DNA from: Ignavibacteriales bacterium
Lineage (GTDB): Bacteria; Bacteroidota; Ignavibacteria; UBA10030; SZUA-254
Reading direction: 5' to 3'
Length of the DNA: 64,000 nucleotides
NCBI GenBank assembly: GCA_016214905.1
Contig: JACRMQ010000007.1
Coordinates: 62,001-126,000 of the forward strand
Below the pieces are notes generated by a model. That model ran no database searches and had not been told where the DNA came from. It saw only the letters and a program-made list of their open reading frames with translations. This document shows positions 54,039 to 63,018 of the stretch, piece after piece (the first letter of the stretch is position 1; the number at the start of each line of letters is the position of its first letter). A program made the translations under genes and the position numbers.

Positions 54039-55138
54039 CTCAGGGCCCTTATAAACATATCGAAGATAAATTCTGTATCGTCGGGACCCGGAGATGCCTC
54101 AGGATGAAATTGCGCTCCAAAAAATGGTTTCGATATATGAACAATTCCTTCATTCGATCCATCGTTATCGTTGATAAACCATTCGCGCCAATCTTGCGGA
54201 AGGGTTTCCGCCTTTACAGCGTAACCATGATTTTGTGATGTTATGTAACACCGCTTGGTTCCCGATTCATTGCAAGGCTGGTTTTGTCCGCGGTGACCGT
54301 ATTTCAATTTATATGTATCCGCGCCTGCGGCCAGCGCAAGAATCTGACAGCCAAGACAAATTCCAAGTATCGGAAGGTTAGATCGCAGCGCCCGCCGGGT
54401 GTGTTCAATTGTCGTCTTACACATCTTTGGGTCGCCCGGACCATTCGAGATTACAATTCCCTCAACATCCTCTAACAGAAAATCGTGGTCGTAAGGCACC
54501 CTGATAACTGTGATATTTCGTTTAAGGAATGCCTGAATTATACTGTTCTTCACGCCGCAATCAACAACTGCAATTCTTTTACCCGGTTTCTCATATCTTA
54601 TTTTAGACTGAGTTGAAACTTCGGAAACTAAATCATCCTCATTCGGATTATTAAATGTAGGATCGTTATCTTTTTCGACGATAATTTTCCCGAGCATCAC
54701 ACCCTTTTCCCGAAGTTTCTTTGTAAGTTTCCGCGTATCGATTCCATAAATACCCGGTATGTCATGTTCGGTAAGCCATTCCGACAGTGATCTCGACGCG
54801 TTCCAATGAGAAAATTGTTCAGAATATTCCGAGACTACTAAACCACGAACATGAATCGATTCGGATTCAAAATATTTCAATAAAATATTTTCTTTTTCAT
54901 CGGATGGGATACCGTAATTTCCGATCAACGGGTAAGTCATAACCAGAATCTGTCCGCGATACGATGGATCGGTTAGAGTCTCCGGATACCCAACCATACC
55001 GGTGTTAAAAACAACTTCACCGGATGTATTTCTTAATTTTCCAAAACTCCAGCCGGGAAATTCAGCACCGTCTTCAAGTACAAGTGTCGCTTGTTTCGGT
55101 TGCGGTTTATTCGAGAATATATTTTTGGCTTCTACCAT
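54035..55138 (-). CDS. carA: Carbamoyl-phosphate synthase small subunit CarA
   Basis: CarA hydrolyses glutamine and passes ammonia to CarB. The 367-residue protein has the CarA N-terminal domain (LVLEDGAEFPGWSFG) and a class I glutamine amidotransferase domain with nucleophile Cys in GICLGCQ and His in AQFHPEASPGP. Its start overlaps the nitroreductase stop by seven bases, and its end overlaps carB. Confidence 0.95.
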   Translation of the reverse strand: MVEAKNIFSNKPQPKQATLVLEDGAEFPGWSFGKLRNTSGEVVFNTGMVGYPETLTDPSYRGQILVMTYPLIGNYGIPSDEKENILLKYFESESIHVRGLVVSEYSEQFSHWNASRSLSEWLTEHDIPGIYGIDTRKLTKKLREKGVMLGKIIVEKDNDPTFNNPNEDDLVSEVSTQSKIRYEKPGKRIAVVDCGVKNSIIQAFLKRNITVIRVPYDHDFLLEDVEGIVISNGPGDPKMCKTTIEHTRRALRSNLPILGICLGCQILALAAGADTYKLKYGHRGQNQPCNESGTKRCYITSQNHGYAVKAETLPQDWREWFINDNDGSNEGIVHISKPFFGAQFHPEASPGPDDTEFIFDMFIRALR

Positions 55139-55632
55139 TGCTCTATGTGAATTCTTGATTTGTCGAATCGTTCAGTTTGTTCAACCTGTTCTGCTGGATA
55201 ACCTAACGAAATTATACATAAAGGAATTATATGTTTTGGAAGAGAGAAAAAATCGGTTATATATTTCACCCGGTCTTCACGCGGATAAACACCCACCCAC
55301 ACCGCGCCAAGTCCAAGGTCGGTTGCTTCGATTAAAATATTTTCGGTAGCGGCGGAACAATCCTGCACCCACATACCCTGTTTGATTTCAAGTTCAAGAT
55401 CAGCGCAAACAACTATTGCCGCCTGTGCATCTGAGATCATCGATGCGTTACGATGTGTTTGCGATAATTTTACAAGCTGCTTTTTATCTCGCACAACGAT
55501 AAAATGCCACGGCCGTTCATTTCCCGCAGAAGGCGCGCACATTGCGGCATTTAAAAGTTTATAAATAATTTCATCCGATATAGGCTGGTTGGTGTAACTT
55601 CGTATGCTTCGTCTTCGGATTATGGCGTCCAT
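55132..55632 (-). CDS. Nitroreductase-family flavoprotein
   Basis: The ATG at 55632 gives 166 residues beginning MDAIIRRRSIRSY, the usual nitroreductase start; a TTG 12 codons earlier adds a non-family extension. FMN-binding features include RRRSIRSY, APSAGNERPWHFIVV and GLGAVWVG. The protein is a likely FMN-dependent NAD(P)H oxidoreductase. It overlaps carA by seven bases, so it is expressed with pyrimidine genes, though no functional link is known. Confidence 0.85.
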   Translation of the reverse strand: MDAIIRRRSIRSYTNQPISDEIIYKLLNAAMCAPSAGNERPWHFIVVRDKKQLVKLSQTHRNASMISDAQAAIVVCADLELEIKQGMWVQDCSAATENILIEATDLGLGAVWVGVYPREDRVKYITDFFSLPKHIIPLCIISLGYPAEQVEQTERFDKSRIHIEQW

Positions 55633-55723
55633 AGAATTAAGTGGAAAAGAGTTTTTAAACTTTATCAATATAAAAAGATTTTTTCAATAAAAACAGATGA
55701 ATTAAAATCTTTTTAGCGATACT

Positions 55724-56344
55724 CTAAATCCTCTTCATCGACGCTAACCACGCTTTTACATTTCCTTCCTGACGATTTGTTTCAAAGCGTGCTTCCCTGA
55801 TGTAATTTAATTTAAATCCTTCCCGAAACGAATTAATTATTTCCTCTTGTGTTACTCTACGCGGACCCCATCCCTCCGGTTCATGTTCGCTGAAACAGAG
55901 AAGAAGATATGTTCCCCCAATCCGCAATGACGATTCGATGCTCTTTACGAATTTTAATCGCGCATTGTCTGAAAATACATGAAAGAGACCGGAATCAATA
56001 ATCGTATCGAATTTTATTCCCAGAGTGTCTAAGCTTAAAGCATCTTGAAGAAGGAATAATCCTCTGGCTTTGCGAACCGTTGCTTTCTTTCGTGCTCTGT
56101 CGATTGCGGCAGTTGCTACATCCACGCCAATTACATCGTATCCATTTTTTGATAAGTATAAAGCGTTTTCACCGCTGCCGCATCCGACATCGAGAACCAT
56201 GCCGTGGATCTCACCAGACGCCTCTAACATAACTATCTCACGTTGCGGGCGACCAATTTCCCACGCCGGGGTATTTTTGTACGCCGATTGAAATGAACGG
56301 ACAATATTTTCTTTTGTCGATTTCATATGCCGTTCAAAGACCAA
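55724..56344 (-). CDS. Class I SAM-dependent methyltransferase
   Basis: This Rossmann-fold methyltransferase of 206 residues has motif I VLDVGCGSGENAL, motif II VIGVDVA and motif IV-like DTIIDSGLFHVF. The PAWEIGRPQ start resembles small-molecule or thiol methyltransferases of the Methyltransf_25/UbiE-like class. The substrate is unknown. It follows yceI by one base, so the two are one transcript. Confidence 0.85.
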   Translation of the reverse strand: MVFERHMKSTKENIVRSFQSAYKNTPAWEIGRPQREIVMLEASGEIHGMVLDVGCGSGENALYLSKNGYDVIGVDVATAAIDRARKKATVRKARGLFLLQDALSLDTLGIKFDTIIDSGLFHVFSDNARLKFVKSIESSLRIGGTYLLLCFSEHEPEGWGPRRVTQEEIINSFREGFKLNYIREARFETNRQEGNVKAWLASMKRI

Positions 56345-56345
56345 A

Positions 56346-56936
56346 TTACTTTTTTTCTTTCGTCAACTCAACGCTAATTGCAACTTCAACGTCTTCGCCA
56401 AGAAGCAATCCACCGGCTTCCATGGTTTTATTATAAACAATACCAAATTCTTTTCGGTTTACAGTTGCAGTTGCCTTGAATCCCGCCTTCGTATTACCCC
56501 ACGAATCGTTCATGGTGCCGTTGAATTTTGTATCAAGCACAACCGGCTTTGTAACACCGTGCATAGTGAGATCGCCTGTGATTTTATATATATTCTTTGC
56601 GGTTATTTCAAACGATTTGCTTACGAATGTTATCTCGGGATATTTTTCTGCGTCAAAGAAATCTGCAGAACGGAGATGCTTATCGCGACCTTCGTTATCC
56701 GTGTTTATACTCTTCACTTTGATAGTTGCATTTAACTTGCCGTCAGTAAGATCATCTTTTACGTGAACAAGTACGACATCAAAATCTGTGAACCTGCCTG
56801 ACACTTCCGATATCACCATATGGTTTATGTTAAACGAAACTTTTGAATGTGCCCGATCGAGCTTCCACGTTGTTTGTGCCTGTACACCAAGCACGCTTAC
56901 CGCGAGAAGAATTATGAATATAATATTCCTTTTCAT
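56346..56936 (-). CDS. YceI-family periplasmic protein
   Basis: The 196-residue protein has a signal peptide ending GVQA and the YceI beta-barrel (TTWKLDRAHSKVSFNINHMVISEVSGRFTDFD, then VKSINTDNEGRDKHLRS and LTMHGVTKPV). YceI proteins bind polyisoprenoid-type lipids in the periplasm. It lies 93 bases after the MarR gene. Confidence 0.9.
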   Translation of the reverse strand: MKRNIIFIILLAVSVLGVQAQTTWKLDRAHSKVSFNINHMVISEVSGRFTDFDVVLVHVKDDLTDGKLNATIKVKSINTDNEGRDKHLRSADFFDAEKYPEITFVSKSFEITAKNIYKITGDLTMHGVTKPVVLDTKFNGTMNDSWGNTKAGFKATATVNRKEFGIVYNKTMEAGGLLLGEDVEVAISVELTKEKK

Positions 56937-57029
56937 TTTTTTTCCTTTTTAATTGAATGATATGTTGGTTTATTTTCTGTTATTAATTTTAATAATTCGA
57001 ATATTTCCGTTGTTATTTTTTATAACTGA

Positions 57030-57521
57030 TTAACGTAATTCTTTCTGTTTATTTCTCCGCGGAAACTGCTCCGTCAAAGCTAAACCCAATCTTTTTAAAA
57101 GCGAGGCGAGTTGTTTTTGTTCCTGTTCGTTCAATACCGAGGCTAACTTAGAAATATATTCCGCGTGTTTTGTAAATATAGATTTAAAAAGTTTCTGACC
57201 TTTCGGTGTTAAACGAACCACGATTACCCGACGGTCTTTGTTATTTTTGATTCGTTCAACTAAGTGTTCTTTCTGAAGATTATCGATCACGCACGTAATG
57301 TTTCCGGCTGTGACAATCATCTTTTTAGATAACTCATTAAGTTTTAACGGACCCAGGTGCCCTAAGCATTCAATCACACCGAACTGCGGTTCCGTAAGTC
57401 CGAATGTTCTTATATTTTCAGAACTAAGTTTACCGAATGTGGCTGCCGCTCTGGCTAACTTAACCCAAAGCTGTAAGGCGGTATCTGCTTTTTTACCATA
57501 CTTTTTAGTAAGTTTCATCAA
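57030..57521 (-). CDS. MarR-family transcriptional regulator
   Basis: This 163-residue winged-helix protein has the MarR pattern LTEPQFGVIECLGHLGPLKLNELSKKM followed by VTAGNITCVIDNLQK, the recognition helix, and the wing NNKDRRVIVVRLT. MarR repressors respond to small phenolic ligands or oxidants. It lies upstream of yceI and beside a divergent membrane-protein gene at 57668, with a palindrome between them. Confidence 0.92.
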   Translation of the reverse strand: MMKLTKKYGKKADTALQLWVKLARAAATFGKLSSENIRTFGLTEPQFGVIECLGHLGPLKLNELSKKMIVTAGNITCVIDNLQKEHLVERIKNNKDRRVIVVRLTPKGQKLFKSIFTKHAEYISKLASVLNEQEQKQLASLLKRLGLALTEQFPRRNKQKELR

Positions 57522-57597
57522 TCTTCCTTTAAATTTGAATCATGGCAATTTAATTAATATAACGTACTGCGATTATTATTAGTTTCCAACTTTATAA

Positions 57598-57615
57598 TAA
57601 TGGAACTTTCCATTA
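57598..57615. promoter_or_regulatory. MarR operator candidate in the divergent region
   Basis: TAATGGAACTTTCCATTA is a dyad with perfect eight-base arms around CT. It lies 77 bases upstream of the MarR start and 53 before the divergent gene, with a TATAAT hexamer (57593-57598) abutting it on the + strand. A nearby half-site TTTCCAAC (57582-57590) suggests a second weaker site. Confidence 0.55.
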
Positions 57616-57667
57616 TGAATAAACCTTCTTATATTATCGAAACCATAATCTAATAAGGAGAAATATT

Positions 57668-58243
57668 ATGAAACAACTGCTAATTGCGGCTTTTATTGGC
57701 GGAGTAATTCTTTTCGTATGGGGATGGCTGTCGTGGAGTGTTATCCCGATTCACAACTCGAGCATGAAATCGATTGAGAATGAGGATGCGGTGATTTCAA
57801 CAATGCATGTGAATATGACACAGGAAGGCGTTTACGTTTTTCCGGGTATGCCTGCGACGCAAGATCAAGCGGCAATGGATGAGTGGACGCAAAAATATAG
57901 ACAGGGTCCGATAGGAATGGTTATATATAATCCGGAAGGAAGCGAGCCGATGATGATTAGTCAAATGATAGTTGGAATTATCATCAGCATAATTTCATCC
58001 TACCTCGCAGCATGGTTCCTTTCGCGAAGCACAGCTGCGTCATCAAATTATTTTGCGCGTGTTGCTTATTGCGGAATGTTGGGAATTTTTGTATCTCTGG
58101 TTTCTCATATAGTCAATTGGAATTGGATGGGATACCCCATGGATTATACCGTCTCATGGATAATGGATGCTGTGATTGGTTGGATGTTGGCTGGATTTGG
58201 AATCGGTGCTATTATTAAAACTCCAAAAACCTCAGAAGCATAA
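57668..58243 (+). CDS. Four-helix membrane protein of unknown function
   Basis: The 191 residues have an N-terminal membrane helix (residues 5-25), a short extracytoplasmic segment (about 30-100, containing GVYVFPGMPATQDQAAMDEW), and three further helices. A strong AAGGAG ribosome binding site lies 10 bases before the ATG. No family was recognised. Its upstream region contains the MarR palindrome, so it is a likely MarR target. Confidence 0.6.
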   Translation: MKQLLIAAFIGGVILFVWGWLSWSVIPIHNSSMKSIENEDAVISTMHVNMTQEGVYVFPGMPATQDQAAMDEWTQKYRQGPIGMVIYNPEGSEPMMISQMIVGIIISIISSYLAAWFLSRSTAASSNYFARVAYCGMLGIFVSLVSHIVNWNWMGYPMDYTVSWIMDAVIGWMLAGFGIGAIIKTPKTSEA

Positions 58244-58253
58244 TATTTTATTT

Positions 58254-58284
58254 TTGTAGGTCGATGAATCTCGTCGACCTACAA
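58254..58284. repeat. Inverted repeat with 11-base arms
   Basis: Arms TTGTAGGTCGA (58254-58264) and TCGACCTACAA (58274-58284) are perfect complements around a nine-base loop. There is no T-run after it on either strand, so it is not a classical intrinsic terminator and may be a REP-like element or a protein-binding site. Confidence 0.45.
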
Positions 58285-58298
58285 ACCTATTAAAAATT

Positions 58299-58991
58299 AT
58301 GACCGTAAAGCAAATTCTTTCCCGACTTAAATTCCTCGGCGATCCAAAAAATGTTGCCGGCATGGCGCGTTACGGCATTGTTGCAAAAGATGCTTTTGGT
58401 GTTTCTGCGCCAGATCTTCGCCTGATTGCAAAAGAAATTGGATACCATCATGAATTAGCACGGAAGTTATGGTCGACAGAAATTCTTGATGCCAGGATTC
58501 TGGCGGCATTCATTGATGATCCAAAGCTTGTTACCGAAAAACAGATGGAAGCATGGGTAAAAGATTTCGACAACTGGGCGATTTGCGATGGGATTTGTAT
58601 TCATCTTTTTAGGAAAACTCCTTATGCATGGAAGAAAGCGAAAGAATGGAGCAAAAGGAAAGAAGAATTCGTAAAACGTGCCGGCTTCACACTCTTTGCA
58701 ACCTTAGCGGTTCATGATAAACATGCCGATGATAAGAAGTTTATTCAACTACTTCCGATCATTAAACGTGAATCGACTGATGAACGAAACGGAGTTAAGA
58801 AGGCTGTCAACTGGGCGCTACGCCAAATTGGGAAACGAAATCTTGCCCTGAACAAAGCGGCAATTCAAACCGCGAAAGAGATTAAAAAAACCGATTCACC
58901 TGCGGCGCGATGGATTGCGAGCAATGCGTTGAGAGAATTAATGAGTGATGCTGTTAGAAAAAGATTACTAAACAATGTTAGCCAAAAGTGA
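58299..58991 (+). CDS. AlkD-like DNA alkylation repair glycosylase
   Basis: The all-helical HEAT-like 230-residue protein fits the AlkD/DNA alkylation repair family. The motif DFDNWAICDGICIHLF supplies the catalytic-site Trp and Asp, and the ending VKKAVNWALRQIGKRN is typical. Such enzymes remove alkylated bases such as 3- and 7-methylpurines. It overlaps the following methyltransferase gene by 17 bases. Confidence 0.86.
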   Translation: MTVKQILSRLKFLGDPKNVAGMARYGIVAKDAFGVSAPDLRLIAKEIGYHHELARKLWSTEILDARILAAFIDDPKLVTEKQMEAWVKDFDNWAICDGICIHLFRKTPYAWKKAKEWSKRKEEFVKRAGFTLFATLAVHDKHADDKKFIQLLPIIKRESTDERNGVKKAVNWALRQIGKRNLALNKAAIQTAKEIKKTDSPAARWIASNALRELMSDAVRKRLLNNVSQK

Positions 58992-59751
58992 GAAATCAAT
59001 CGCCGACTCCCTGGAAGTAAACAAGAAGCTGCTTCCTCACATACCATTTCTTTTGCAGGATCTTTGGGTGTTGGGTTGTTCAGAAAATCAGATAATCGAT
59101 GCTGTTGCTTCTCTTAATAGCTTATCTCCTTTAAAGAATATACTTGATATTGGTTGCGGTAAGGGAGCAGTTTTGATTAAGCTTGTTGCAAAACTTGGAT
59201 TTCAAGCGGTCGGAATTGATGCTATGACTCCCTTCCTTAAAGATGCGAAGAAAAAAGCGAGCGAACACAACGTATCGCATTTATGTCAATTTATTAATCA
59301 GGATATATATGAATATGTATCGAATGATCACGATTACGATTTAGTTATACTTGCCGCATTGGGTGGGATATTTGGCTCGTTTAAGAATACTATCGCTAAG
59401 CTGCGAACTCAAATACACACAGGTGGTTTTATAATAATTGACGATGGTTATCTTAAGAAAGATAATCATCTCGACAGAAAAGGTTATGGACATTACAAAA
59501 ATTATGATAATACAATTCAGGAGCTAACTTATTTCGGAGACCGGATAATAAATCAAATCGACACATCGGAAGTAAGTAAAAATATAAATCGAGAATATCT
59601 TGATTTAATTAAAAGACGGGGCGAAGAACTCACATCAAAACACGGTGAGTTAAAAAAAGATATCGACGGTTACATTCAACTTCAAGCCGAAGAGTGTGAT
59701 GTTTTAGAAACTGATATCAAGGGTGAGTTGTGGGTGATTCAAAAAGGATGA
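58975..59751 (+). CDS. SAM-dependent methyltransferase, UbiE/COQ5-like
   Basis: The 258-residue protein has motif I ILDIGCGKGAVLIKL, motif II AVGIDAMTPF, and a methyltransferase core. The N-terminal 50 residues and the C-terminal region (SKHGELKKDIDGYIQLQ) are extra helical parts. The substrate is not identified. It starts 17 bases inside the AlkD gene and ends 12 before the next methyltransferase. Confidence 0.82.
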   Translation: MLAKSEKSIADSLEVNKKLLPHIPFLLQDLWVLGCSENQIIDAVASLNSLSPLKNILDIGCGKGAVLIKLVAKLGFQAVGIDAMTPFLKDAKKKASEHNVSHLCQFINQDIYEYVSNDHDYDLVILAALGGIFGSFKNTIAKLRTQIHTGGFIIIDDGYLKKDNHLDRKGYGHYKNYDNTIQELTYFGDRIINQIDTSEVSKNINREYLDLIKRRGEELTSKHGELKKDIDGYIQLQAEECDVLETDIKGELWVIQKG

Positions 59752-59763
59752 GGATAAGCAACT

Positions 59764-60321
59764 ATGGCTGAGCATGTATGCCCCTGGTGGGTTGGATATT
59801 TTCTGGCAAGTCCGCTAAGAAAATTATTTCATAAACCGGAACAAATCGTATCTCCATATCTGAAAAAAGGAATGACCGTTCTCGAAGTTGGACCCGGGAT
59901 GGGATTCTTCACGCTTCCGATAGCGAAATTGGTTGGTCCGCAGGGTAAAATTGTTTGCGTCGATGTTCAAGAAAAAATGATCAAGAGTTTGATACGGCGT
60001 GGAACCCGTGCCGGACTCTCAGAAAGAATTATCACACGAATTACATCTGGTGATTCGCTACAAGTCAGTGATTTTTTTAACAGAGTTGACTTTGCACTTT
60101 TGTTCGCGGTTATTCATGAGGTTTCTGACCAAGAAAAACTTTTACGTGAAGTGCATGCCTCTCTGAAAGATAAATCACTTGTTCTTATCTCCGAACCTAA
60201 AGGTCATGTAACATCAGATGAATTCAATCAAACTCTGGTAGTCGCAAAATGTGTTGGCTTCGATATTGCTGCTATGCCAGAAATTAAAAGAGGTCGCAAC
60301 GCATTACTTAGAAAAAAATAG
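59764..60321 (+). CDS. SAM-dependent methyltransferase
   Basis: The 185 residues contain motif I VLEVGPGMGFFTLPIA, motif II IVCVDVQEKM, and a post-motif PEVSDQEKLLREVH-like block (IHEVSDQEKLLREV). The short length and the MAEHVCPWW start suggest a small-molecule methyltransferase of the Methyltransf_25 type. It is the last gene of this short + strand run. Confidence 0.82.
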   Translation: MAEHVCPWWVGYFLASPLRKLFHKPEQIVSPYLKKGMTVLEVGPGMGFFTLPIAKLVGPQGKIVCVDVQEKMIKSLIRRGTRAGLSERIITRITSGDSLQVSDFFNRVDFALLFAVIHEVSDQEKLLREVHASLKDKSLVLISEPKGHVTSDEFNQTLVVAKCVGFDIAAMPEIKRGRNALLRKK

Positions 60322-60322
60322 G

Positions 60323-60427
60323 TTGTTCAGAAATGCCCAGCCCTTAAATTACTTGTTGGAGATTTTGGAAGAGGGATATACCGTAGATATTCTTTCGATT
60401 AATCGTCGGAGAGAAGTATACAAGTAA
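60323..60427 (+). pseudogene. Possible protein-coding remnant
   Basis: A frame without ATG encodes a protein-like ending, with ILEEGYTVDILSINRRREVYK followed by a stop at 60425-60427. It starts just after the methyltransferase stop and in a different frame. It may be the leftover end of a lost gene or chance coding appearance; no family was recognised. Confidence 0.2.
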
Positions 60428-60457
60428 TGTGAATATTAAATAATCTTCTTATCTACC

Positions 60458-60496
60458 ACAGATTACACTGAAAAAGCACAGATCCGACACAGATTA
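60458..60496 (+). repeat. CACAGAT short repeats
   Basis: The word CACAGAT occurs three times within about 40 bases, spaced by ACA/GCAC-rich sequence. Such CACAGATTACAC tracts are known as a common intergenic type of simple repeat in many bacteria; here only three units remain. Confidence 0.4.
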
Positions 60497-60568
60497 TTTT
60501 CGTGATCGGCATATTATCAAGCTCCTGTTTTGCGATAAGGCTTTGTTCCGATAACTTTTAGATAGTCG

Positions 60569-60606
60569 AAAAAATAAAAACGCCGCATCAAGTGAATGAT
60601 GCGGCG
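60569..60606 (-). terminator. Intrinsic terminator of the multihaem cytochrome gene
   Basis: On the minus strand a perfect ten-base stem CGCCGCATCA/TGATGCGGCG (60597-60606 with 60581-60590) and a six-base loop are followed by a T-rich run (TTTTTATTTTTT). This is the textbook form and lies about 25 bases after the cytochrome stop. Confidence 0.9.
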
Positions 60607-60631
60607 CTGACTATTTACTTAAGAAATATTA

Positions 60632-63007
60632 TTACCGTCCGTGACATGAAATACACGATTTCCCGCTCTTTGAAGTATGGGCAGTCGATACTGCATCAAG
60701 CTTCGATTGCTTTTTACTTGTTTTAGTGGGATGAGCCAGCGGTGTAACCTTGTATGATGGTTCTGGTGATACCGCCGCGAATGTTGTTTTCCCCAGTATA
60801 GTGCTAACAGTAAGCGATGCTGTTGCCTGTAAAGGAAGTGGATTTTCTGAAACACCAACGCTCAACCCACTTTGTTCGGGGATAATTTTCCCGGTGTGCA
60901 ACCGCGAGTAGGCAGTTCCAGTTCCGGCATACATTGAAAGGAATTGTCCTGTTTGGCTGAATGACCCAATCACGTTACCATTTACTTTGAGTGACCACGA
61001 ATTGACAATACAATAATCCGGACTGCCGGGTGTTGTTGAATTGTCGGATGGCCAGGTATCCCGAATCGTAAGGATCCATGTTCCGGCAATCGATTCACCA
61101 TTAAATATTTGAAGCGACTGAGCTGTTGATCTCGGGCTGGCACTTCCGTGCTGGCTGTTCGGGGATTCGGAATTATACCAGAAGATTAAATTTGCCAACC
61201 AGTCATTCCAATCGAATACTTGAACGTGAACAGTTTTTCCTGTTTCCACGTGTGTCAAATCAAGTTCAATATCACCGCGATAATGATGTGTAATGTTGGC
61301 ATACACATCGAGGTCCTCGATAGTTGTGTTATCTGCAACGGTCATAGTACTTGTTACCGTAATAAGCCCCCAACCACCGTTGCCGTTTGGATCGTAACCA
61401 ATCGAACGATCGAGCGGTATGGGATCGGTTTTGTTATACTGCGATCCGGCACTACCGCCGCTTGTTGCGGCAAAATTCCATTCCGAGAGTTTGTTAACTA
61501 CCGCTTGTGTGTACTGTGTATACGCCGGTGTGACAATCGCATTAAACTGTTGAGCTCCTCCAACTGTAATTGTAGAACTCGCCGGTGTGACTGAAAGCGT
61601 CTTTCCGGTCAGCGAGATCGATGCGAGCGATGGCAATGTTGAAGAATGTGGCAAATGACAATCTGTACAGAGCGCACTCAGAGTTACTCCTGTATGTGTT
61701 GGCGCTGCAACATTGGAACCATTATGACACCTTAGACAGAAATCGTTTCTTGTCCCCGTCCATGGTTGTGTGATATTTTGCGGATCAATCAACAGATTTG
61801 TTGTATGATTAAGCAGATGCGGATCGTGGCAATTGCGGCAGAAAACATGCCCATCGGTTGTGCTGAGACTGTCCGGATCGACGTGGCTCGACCGGCTGGT
61901 AATGCTTCCACCTAAATATGCAACACGAATATTCTCCATATATCTATTGCTGTAGCTGACATTCGCTCCTCCACCATGACATCCATAGCAGTTGTTTTCT
62001 TCATTTCCATCAAGATAGAAATTCGAGAAAAATTTAATCGGTTGTTGATGTCCGTTCGATTGATCGTGGCAGGAATGGCAGCCATCTCCGAGTCCATACC
62101 CAGTATGCGCGTTGGTACTTGTTAAGAATGGACGCTTGTCTGATGCAATTTGTCCGCCGAGGCGATACTGCGAATCGGGATTATTGCCATCGTGGCATTT
62201 CAAGCACCAGGTTGTTCGGTTATTCCCGATAGATGTGGAATCATTTCGTACACCCGCACTGTCCGGTACAGCTCTCAAGTTTACAACTCCATTAGCGTGT
62301 TGGTCGGGATAATCGTTATGACAAATCAAACAATTATTATCGGCGGGTGTAGATAAATTTCCGCTTGAATTGAACGTCAATGGATGATGCGGCTTGCTCG
62401 ATGAGAAATCTGTTCCTATTGGTCTGCGAGAACCCATTGCAGATTGATGACATCCCAAACAATTTGGACCACCCCCCGCGCCGGAGAAGCCCACGTCGTG
62501 CGGATGGCATGTTGTGCAATTTGTGCCGTTGTTATGAGGTTGACCGGTTCCATCTTTTCGGTGATATGCTGTTGTGGTGTGACAAACCTCGCACACACCA
62601 TCGCGTGTTGCGTCGCCATCGGCGAATGAATTTGCACCCGAAGTAGCCATTAGCTTTACCGAACGTCCGTTGATATTCGTTTTAACAAGTTTCGAATATG
62701 CGGAACCGTAGGATCTTTCTTGTTCCTGATGATGCGGATTATGACATGTGGTGCATGCTAATCCGCGATGAGATTCAGCCGCGGGTGCGGTTGAACCGTT
62801 GTGGCAACTTAAGCATTTATCGTTAAGCGTAGCCGGTTGATTGGGCGCATTGTATCCAAAATGGCAATCAGCACAGAGATTTGATAATTTTGTTGAATCT
62901 CCATGCGGCGCATCGACACTTAATATACTGGATGGTGTTTGTGCCAACGCAAATACCGACGCGATAAGGATGAGTGAGCTGATTAAAATTATTCTTCGTG
63001 ATTGCAT
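60632..63007 (-). CDS. Exported 14-haem cytochrome c with a P-domain
   Basis: The 791-residue protein has a signal peptide (residues 4-23, ending ALAQ). Fourteen CXXCH haem-binding motifs are visible: thirteen between residues 45 and 451, and one at the extreme C-terminus (CISCHGR, residues 785-791). Between them lie a Big_2-like Ig region (KTLSVTPASSTITVGGAQQFNAIV) and a proprotein-convertase-type P-domain at about residues 535-675 (NTTIEDLDVYANITHHYRGDIELDL, then NGESIAGTWILTIRDTW). Multihaem cytochromes pass electrons across or beyond the envelope; P-domains bind proteases or other proteins. The gene follows the NHL protein by 11 bases and ends in a strong terminator. Confidence 0.88.
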   Translation of the reverse strand: MQSRRIILISSLILIASVFALAQTPSSILSVDAPHGDSTKLSNLCADCHFGYNAPNQPATLNDKCLSCHNGSTAPAAESHRGLACTTCHNPHHQEQERSYGSAYSKLVKTNINGRSVKLMATSGANSFADGDATRDGVCEVCHTTTAYHRKDGTGQPHNNGTNCTTCHPHDVGFSGAGGGPNCLGCHQSAMGSRRPIGTDFSSSKPHHPLTFNSSGNLSTPADNNCLICHNDYPDQHANGVVNLRAVPDSAGVRNDSTSIGNNRTTWCLKCHDGNNPDSQYRLGGQIASDKRPFLTSTNAHTGYGLGDGCHSCHDQSNGHQQPIKFFSNFYLDGNEENNCYGCHGGGANVSYSNRYMENIRVAYLGGSITSRSSHVDPDSLSTTDGHVFCRNCHDPHLLNHTTNLLIDPQNITQPWTGTRNDFCLRCHNGSNVAAPTHTGVTLSALCTDCHLPHSSTLPSLASISLTGKTLSVTPASSTITVGGAQQFNAIVTPAYTQYTQAVVNKLSEWNFAATSGGSAGSQYNKTDPIPLDRSIGYDPNGNGGWGLITVTSTMTVADNTTIEDLDVYANITHHYRGDIELDLTHVETGKTVHVQVFDWNDWLANLIFWYNSESPNSQHGSASPRSTAQSLQIFNGESIAGTWILTIRDTWPSDNSTTPGSPDYCIVNSWSLKVNGNVIGSFSQTGQFLSMYAGTGTAYSRLHTGKIIPEQSGLSVGVSENPLPLQATASLTVSTILGKTTFAAVSPEPSYKVTPLAHPTKTSKKQSKLDAVSTAHTSKSGKSCISCHGR

Positions 63008-63018
63008 GGGTCCCGTCC

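Larger units (their letters stand above)
60322..60631. other. Intergenic region after the methyltransferase genes
   Basis: This 310-base gap contains a short degenerate ORF end at 60323-60427, a CACAGAT repeat at 60458-60496 and the terminator of the cytochrome gene at 60569-60606. No complete gene is seen here. Confidence 0.5.
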
